Made by a program: the position numbers and the translations under genes. 64,000 nt of DNA from Chrysomallon squamiferum (Eukaryota > Mollusca > Gastropoda > Neomphalida > Peltospiridae). Below are positions 61,720 to 64,000 of this stretch, in pieces. Within the stretch, counting starts at the first letter, position 1. Every line of letters starts with the position of its first letter. Location of the stretch: positions 9,074,858-9,138,857 of the forward strand of contig CM022671.1 in the NCBI GenBank assembly GCA_012295275.1, given 5' to 3'. The notes beneath the pieces were generated by a model that saw nothing but the letters and a program-made list of their open reading frames with translations, made no database searches and was not told the origin of the DNA.

Positions 61720-62609
61720 AGCAGTTAACTACCAGTCTTTTCTTGAAATATTCATGGGATATTGATTTTTTAAAATAATATTAAATAATGAAACAGTATT
61801 TGTATTCATAATGATAATTTTATATTTTAATATTTATTTCTATTTTTTTCTGGTGATTTTAAAATTAAATATAATAATCTTGCTAAAATCATGAATTAAA
61901 ATGTGCAATGGCTTTTTAAAATGAAACCACCAATGGCATCTGTTTTATCATGTTTTGGATTAGTGAAATGGAATATAATTTAAAAAAAAAAATAATAAAA
62001 TAATTTTTAAAAATATTAGATTTCTTTAGTAAGAAGAATTTTCGGAATTTATATATCTCAGTACATTAAATGTTTAAGTATTCTAAAATCCATTTTTAAA
62101 TTAAAAATAATACATTTCAGAACTCTGAGGGTTTTTTTAATTTATGAGATAATATTTCCAGTTTTTACAATTATTAATTTCTAAAATAATATAATTAATA
62201 AAATTGAGAAATATATTTTGAGTTCTAAAGCAATTTTTATAAATAAACATTCCTAATTTTATATGCATTTTTTTTTTACTTCTACATTAAAATTCACATT
62301 TTATAATTTTTACAAAATTTTCTTGCAAATATATATTGCTGATTTCCAAAAAACAAATACGATTTTCTGATTTCCAAAAATTCAGAATTTTAGAAAGCAG
62401 TATTTCTCTCAATTTCTAAATCCAAGATTAAATAAAAAGTTACAAGAATTATTTTTCCGCACTCAGATGAAGATAGACACTGCTCACAGTTTTCAAGATA
62501 TTGCGAGCGTAGTGGCCATAACGCAATCATATGCCACCACGGAGGCGTTTGTCGAAGGAAAATATGACATCCATGTCCAGAAAATTGGAAACAATTACAA
62601 GGCCTACTT
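38115..62609 (+). CDS. Syn: Synapsin, 5' part (seven coding exons; continues beyond the window)
   Basis: Coding exons: 38115-38386, 40358-40415, 47013-47104, 47488-47638, 48815-48904, 59715-59777, 62467-62609. All have GT-AG ends and continuous phase; they give 289 residues plus two bases. Synapsins coat synaptic vesicles, hold the reserve pool and release it on phosphorylation. Domain A is residues 1-27 and carries KRRFSSGDL, with S23 in an RRxS protein-kinase-A/CaMK site. Domain B (about 35-76) is short and Ser/Pro-rich with SP sites. Domain C, the ATP-grasp fold, starts near 77 ([13 protein letters not shown]) and includes [41 protein letters not shown], and [14 protein letters not shown] with its Gly loop (235-242). 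The start at 38115 is favoured over M15 because the SSF-N-FS lead-in resembles the fly protein; vertebrate proteins begin at the equivalent of M15. The rest of domain C is off the right edge. Confidence 0.96.
38387..40357 (+). other. Synapsin intron 1
   Basis: 1,971 bases, AT-rich. No nested gene or named repeat recognised. Confidence 0.85.
40358..40415 (+). CDS. Syn: Synapsin exon 2
   Basis: Acceptor CTTACAG, donor GTGAGG. Encodes [19 protein letters not shown], matching the vertebrate segment after HTDW. Confidence 0.95.
42215..42400 (+). mobile_element. Probable tRNA-derived SINE
   Basis: AAGGCTGCACATAACACAAG followed by AGGTTGCAGGGCCAATCCC resembles the anticodon-to-T-arm half of a tRNA head, with GGGCCAATCCC in the place of the B box. 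About 110 non-repetitive bases follow as a body. Diverged; family not identified. Confidence 0.42.
43290..43985. repeat. Long pyrimidine-rich (T/C) tract
   Basis: About 700 bases with very few purines on the + strand, made of TTTA, CTTTT and TTTCTTTC words. The open frames over it are Phe/Leu/Ser-rich artefacts. Confidence 0.85.
43990..44360. repeat. (AAAT)n-rich purine/A block
   Basis: AAATAAAT runs with AAAC variants, densest at 44220-44280. It abuts the pyrimidine tract and is partly complementary to its TTTA words. Confidence 0.9.
45541..45930. repeat. Degenerate CA/CATA-rich microsatellite block
   Basis: About 390 bases dominated by ACACACA and ACATACA words. All long frames here, on both strands, come from the repeat. 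Confidence 0.95.
45931..46183. mobile_element. Short non-autonomous hAT-like element
   Basis: The left end CAGTGGTGTACA and the right end, reversed, CTGTGGCGTGCA match at 9 of 12 positions, and both resemble the CAGTGGCGTA-type ends of hAT elements. G-rich runs follow the right end as in that group. It sits in CA repeat DNA, so the 8-bp flanks (CACACACA, ACATACAT) cannot prove a target duplication. Confidence 0.42.
47013..47104 (+). CDS. Syn: Synapsin exon 3
   Basis: Acceptor TCTCCAG, donor GTGAGA. Encodes [20 protein letters not shown] and the strand VDRNGTKVV. Confidence 0.95.
47105..47487 (+). other. Synapsin intron 3
   Basis: 383 bases, AT-rich, nothing further seen. Confidence 0.85.
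47488..47638 (+). CDS. Syn: Synapsin exon 4
   Basis: Acceptor TTTTTCAG, donor GTGAGC. Encodes [12 protein letters not shown] through LDKPWV, one of the most conserved parts of domain C. Confidence 0.97.
47639..48814 (+). other. Synapsin intron 4
   Basis: 1,176 bases. Its centre is the minisatellite listed separately. No other feature. Confidence 0.85.
48093..48470. repeat. ~36-bp degenerate minisatellite in synapsin intron 4
   Basis: Eight or more diverged copies of ATCAAAATATTGTCTTGTAA then GCATTTCA. Confidence 0.75.
48815..48904 (+). CDS. Syn: Synapsin exon 5
   Basis: Acceptor GTTTCAG, donor GTGAGT. Encodes [20 protein letters not shown]. Its GC-rich codons stand out from the flanking introns. 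Confidence 0.97.
50232..50424 (-). other. Possible antisense terminal exon inside synapsin intron 5
   Basis: On the - strand an acceptor TTTCCCACAG at about 50434-50425 opens 63 codons to a TAG at 50232-50234. The peptide has balanced composition: [20 protein letters not shown], then [20 protein letters not shown], then [16 protein letters not shown]. The block is free of repeats and richer in GC and CpG than its surroundings. I do not recognise a family. It could be the last exon of a nested gene, or chance. Confidence 0.3.
50661..50727. repeat. (AATAT)n microsatellite
   Basis: About 13 units of a five-base repeat. Confidence 0.95.
51473..51528. repeat. (AAT)n microsatellite
   Basis: About 18 perfect units; the Tyr- and Leu-rich frames across it are artefacts. 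Confidence 0.95.
53164..53214 (-). other. Possible antisense internal exon inside synapsin intron 5
   Basis: The - strand reads CTTCCTTCAG, 51 bases, then GTATGT, a textbook acceptor and donor. All three frames are open, so the peptide is undetermined (for example [16 protein letters not shown]). It may pair with the block at 50.2 kb, but the phases need at least one more exon between. Confidence 0.22.
53520..53601. repeat. AAAAT and (AATG)/(AAAT) microsatellites
   Basis: An AAAAT run at 53520-53541, then GAATGAATGAAT passing into AAATAAAT to 53601. Confidence 0.93.
55395..55590. repeat. CT, AT and (GA)n microsatellites
   Basis: CT at 55401-55418, AT at 55481-55501, and GA at 55529-55590 (about 31 units). 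CT and GA are complementary, so the region could fold back. Confidence 0.95.
55761..55935. repeat. (CA)n and (CATC)n microsatellites
   Basis: CA at 55761-55814 with one GAC break; CATC/CATT units at 55890-55934. Confidence 0.95.
56076..56146 (+). mobile_element. tRNA-like segment, probable SINE head or tRNA pseudogene
   Basis: GACAGCTCAGCTGGAAGAGG fits a tRNA D arm (A box). TTTGG and CCAGA can pair as an anticodon stem around CTTTGAAA. GTTTAAAATCC stands where the B box GGTTCAAATCC should be. The acceptor stem does not close, so it is not a functional tRNA. Confidence 0.45.
56237..56340. repeat. (GATA)n/(GACA) microsatellite
   Basis: GATA units with GACA and GGAT variants. Confidence 0.93.
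56620..57165. repeat. ~130-bp degenerate tandem repeat in synapsin intron 5
   Basis: Four to five copies built around TTAAGCTGTTTTCACACTGT then ACAACTTTTAGTAACA, near 56628, 56690, 56790, 56907 and 57124. Confidence 0.7.
58100..58960. repeat. ~100-140-bp degenerate tandem repeats in synapsin intron 5
   Basis: Recurring ACTGAAATTAATAGATCTAG then TCAAATAATATGAATGAAT, with TTTAAGACATATTCATTTAT between copies. About seven diverged copies. Confidence 0.7.
59715..59777 (+). CDS. Syn: Synapsin exon 6
   Basis: Acceptor TTTTGCAG, donor GTGAGA. 21 codons, [20 protein letters not shown] and K; holds the ATP-grasp lysine and Gly loop. Confidence 0.97.
60027..60375. repeat. ~33-bp minisatellite in synapsin intron 6
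   Basis: About ten copies of AGTGATAATATCAGAAATAA then ATAATACACAATC, decaying toward the right end. Confidence 0.9.
61631..61718. repeat. (TTA)n/(TTG) microsatellite
   Basis: TTATTG units pass into about 24 TTA units; the poly-Leu frame over it is an artefact. Confidence 0.95.
62467..62609 (+). CDS. Syn: Synapsin exon 7
   Basis: Acceptor ACTCAG, donor GTAAGT at 62610. Encodes [20 protein letters not shown] through [10 protein letters not shown] and two bases of the next codon. The following exon (expected to encode RTS-SGNWK) is not in the window. Confidence 0.96.
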
Positions 62610-62779
62610 GTAAGTGAAGTGTGAATATCACTTACATGTGGCTGTTTTCATTATCTGTCTGTATGCAGGTAAAAAACACTGGGTGTCTGTCCATCTGTTT
62701 GTCCTCCACATGTCACTGGATGTTTTGTTTGTTAAACGATGGTGAAGAAAAAAAAAAAAAGATTGAAAACTTAAATTAC

Positions 62780-63240
62780 TAAATTTCAATAATTATACAG
62801 AAGGAACCAGCAATGTTTATTGATAAATATTGATAAGTTCACTTTATAAATTACAATAATCATGTAAAAGAAACCAGCAGTCTTTCTTGATAAAGTATGT
62901 TTGGTTTTTTTTATTTACAAGTACATAAAGACTGAAAACTTTAATTTATTAATTTCAAAATTTTTAAGAAGGAACCAAAATGTTTATTTATATAGCATAC
63001 ATGTTTGATAAATGGTTTAATTTCTAAACTTCAGTAACTATATAAAAGAAAATAATACTGTTTATTTATAAAATATGAATAGTTTGTAAATATCAATATA
63101 ATTATATCAAAAGAAACAGTAAAATTTATTTAATATATGATGTTTGATAAATGGTTTTAATTTCTAGATTTTTAAAATTATATATTAGGAACTAAAATTT
63201 ATAGAGTATATAAAGTATGATTAATGTTTAAATCAGAATA
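62780..63240. repeat. ~90-100-bp degenerate tandem repeat in synapsin intron 7
   Basis: Recurring TTTCAATAATTATACAGAAG, then GAACCA and TGTTTATT, about five diverged copies. Confidence 0.6.
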
Positions 63241-64000
63241 ATTATATAAAACAAAAATGTATATTATATCTTTATTGATGAGATTTTTCATGAGCTGAAA
63301 GTTCTGACTTAATTTGTTTAAGATATCCATTTGTGTTAGGTTTCTATCATAAACAATCAAAAAAAAAAAAAAAAAAAAGCCAACAAAAATGACAATAATA
63401 ATAATAATAATAAACAAAAAAAATATTTATAAAAATGTAATCTGAATTAGATTTTTATAATGCCGTTTTAACAAAATAATATCTCATTTTGCACAAAAGA
63501 GAAAAGTTAGAATATATAAAAAATAATTAGTATAGACATTTTTTTGTGATAATTATTATTTTTTATAAGACAGACTTATGTTCTCAGACCACACAAAATT
63601 ATCTAAATGGACACCTGATGTTTTTTACCTGTAATTCTGGGTGTCTTATTTTTTTATTTAGCACTTTGTATTAGCCATGGATGTTTATAATAGAAAACCT
63701 TTTTTGAAATTATTATATATATTATTTATTTCGACTCATACCCAGTAGTTCTGTTATCCTTTAGTTATTGAACATTAGTTTTGAAAATCACAAGTAGAAA
63801 CTATTTAACTACAAGTCTGCTTTTTATGTCATTTTGTGAAGTCCAAATTGCTAATGGCTGCTGCAGTTTTAACATTTGAAATGACTGTTACAAAAAAATC
63901 AAAGTTAAAAAAAAAATCAAAGAAAGGACAAACACTGTTAACTGAAAATTGAATTTAGCAATATTGAAAATCTAATATTACACTCTTCAGGGAATTTACT
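63241..64000. other. Synapsin intron 7, to the edge of the window
   Basis: AT-rich with an A tract near 63359-63378. An acceptor-like CTCTTCAG ends at 63990, but the ten bases after it do not encode the expected RTS-SGNWK start. Confidence 0.6.

Larger units (their letters stand above)
59778..62466 (+). other. Synapsin intron 6
   Basis: 2,689 bases. Holds a 33-bp minisatellite, a non-repetitive stretch at 60420-60760 with no coding signal, and an ATT microsatellite. Confidence 0.85.

Noticed and set aside
63983-64000. Synapsin exon 8 starting at 63991.
   Set aside because: The ten visible bases in the required phase encode LEFT-like residues, not the conserved RTS-SGNWK start.
1-64000. CRISPR arrays, bacterial operons, rRNA or a functional tRNA gene.
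   Set aside because: None seen; the sequence is a eukaryotic genome and the tandem repeats lack spacer structure.

Overview
The window reads as an AT-rich, repeat-laden animal genome. Genes are split by GT-AG introns, the intergenic DNA is full of CA, GATA, ATT and CATC microsatellites and decayed minisatellites, and there are no operons. The gene content (synapsin, ninjurin, arylamine N-acetyltransferase-like, 7TM receptor, LRR membrane protein) is metazoan. The synapsin start resembles the arthropod/mollusc form. Together with the repeat texture I infer a lophotrochozoan, most likely a mollusc and perhaps a cephalopod; this is inference, not a search result.

Layout. (1) 0.3-5.4 kb, + strand: the 3' eight coding exons of a gene that fuses leucine-rich repeats to an ADP-ribosylglycohydrolase (ARH) fold whose metal-binding motifs are altered. 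(2) 7.1-8.0 kb, - strand: an arylamine N-acetyltransferase-like gene with an intact Cys-His-Asp triad and a single coding exon. (3) 8.5-9.6 kb: a decayed MULE-type DNA transposon with recognisable terminal inverted repeats. (4) 10.8-11.3 kb: a CpG-enriched, promoter-like block. (5) 12.2-14.1 kb, - strand: a single-coding-exon type I membrane protein with LRRs and a Thr-rich stalk. (6) 15.4-17.7 kb, + strand: a candidate TATA promoter and a single-coding-exon 7TM receptor lacking DRY, CWxP and NPxxY. (7) 19.9-22.1 kb, + strand: a two-exon ninjurin with a one-base frameshift before its second membrane segment. (8) 22-38 kb: about 16 kb with no gene I can support, holding two arrays of one ~57-bp satellite in opposite orientation (29.7 and 33.6-34.0 kb). 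(9) 38.0-62.6 kb and beyond, + strand: the first seven coding exons of synapsin, covering domains A and B and the N-terminal part of domain C; the gene runs off the right edge.

The genes do not form an obvious pathway. Synapsin and the receptor suggest neural expression, ninjurin acts in adhesion or plasma-membrane rupture, and the ARH-like and acetyltransferase-like proteins are cytosolic enzyme folds. The most interesting points are the LRR-ARH fusion with its probable pseudoenzyme domain, the ninjurin frameshift, possible antisense exons inside the 10.8-kb synapsin intron 5 (with no TIMP seen there), the inverted satellite pair, and three recognisable decayed transposable elements. All intron/exon limits are read by eye from splice sites and reading-frame continuity.
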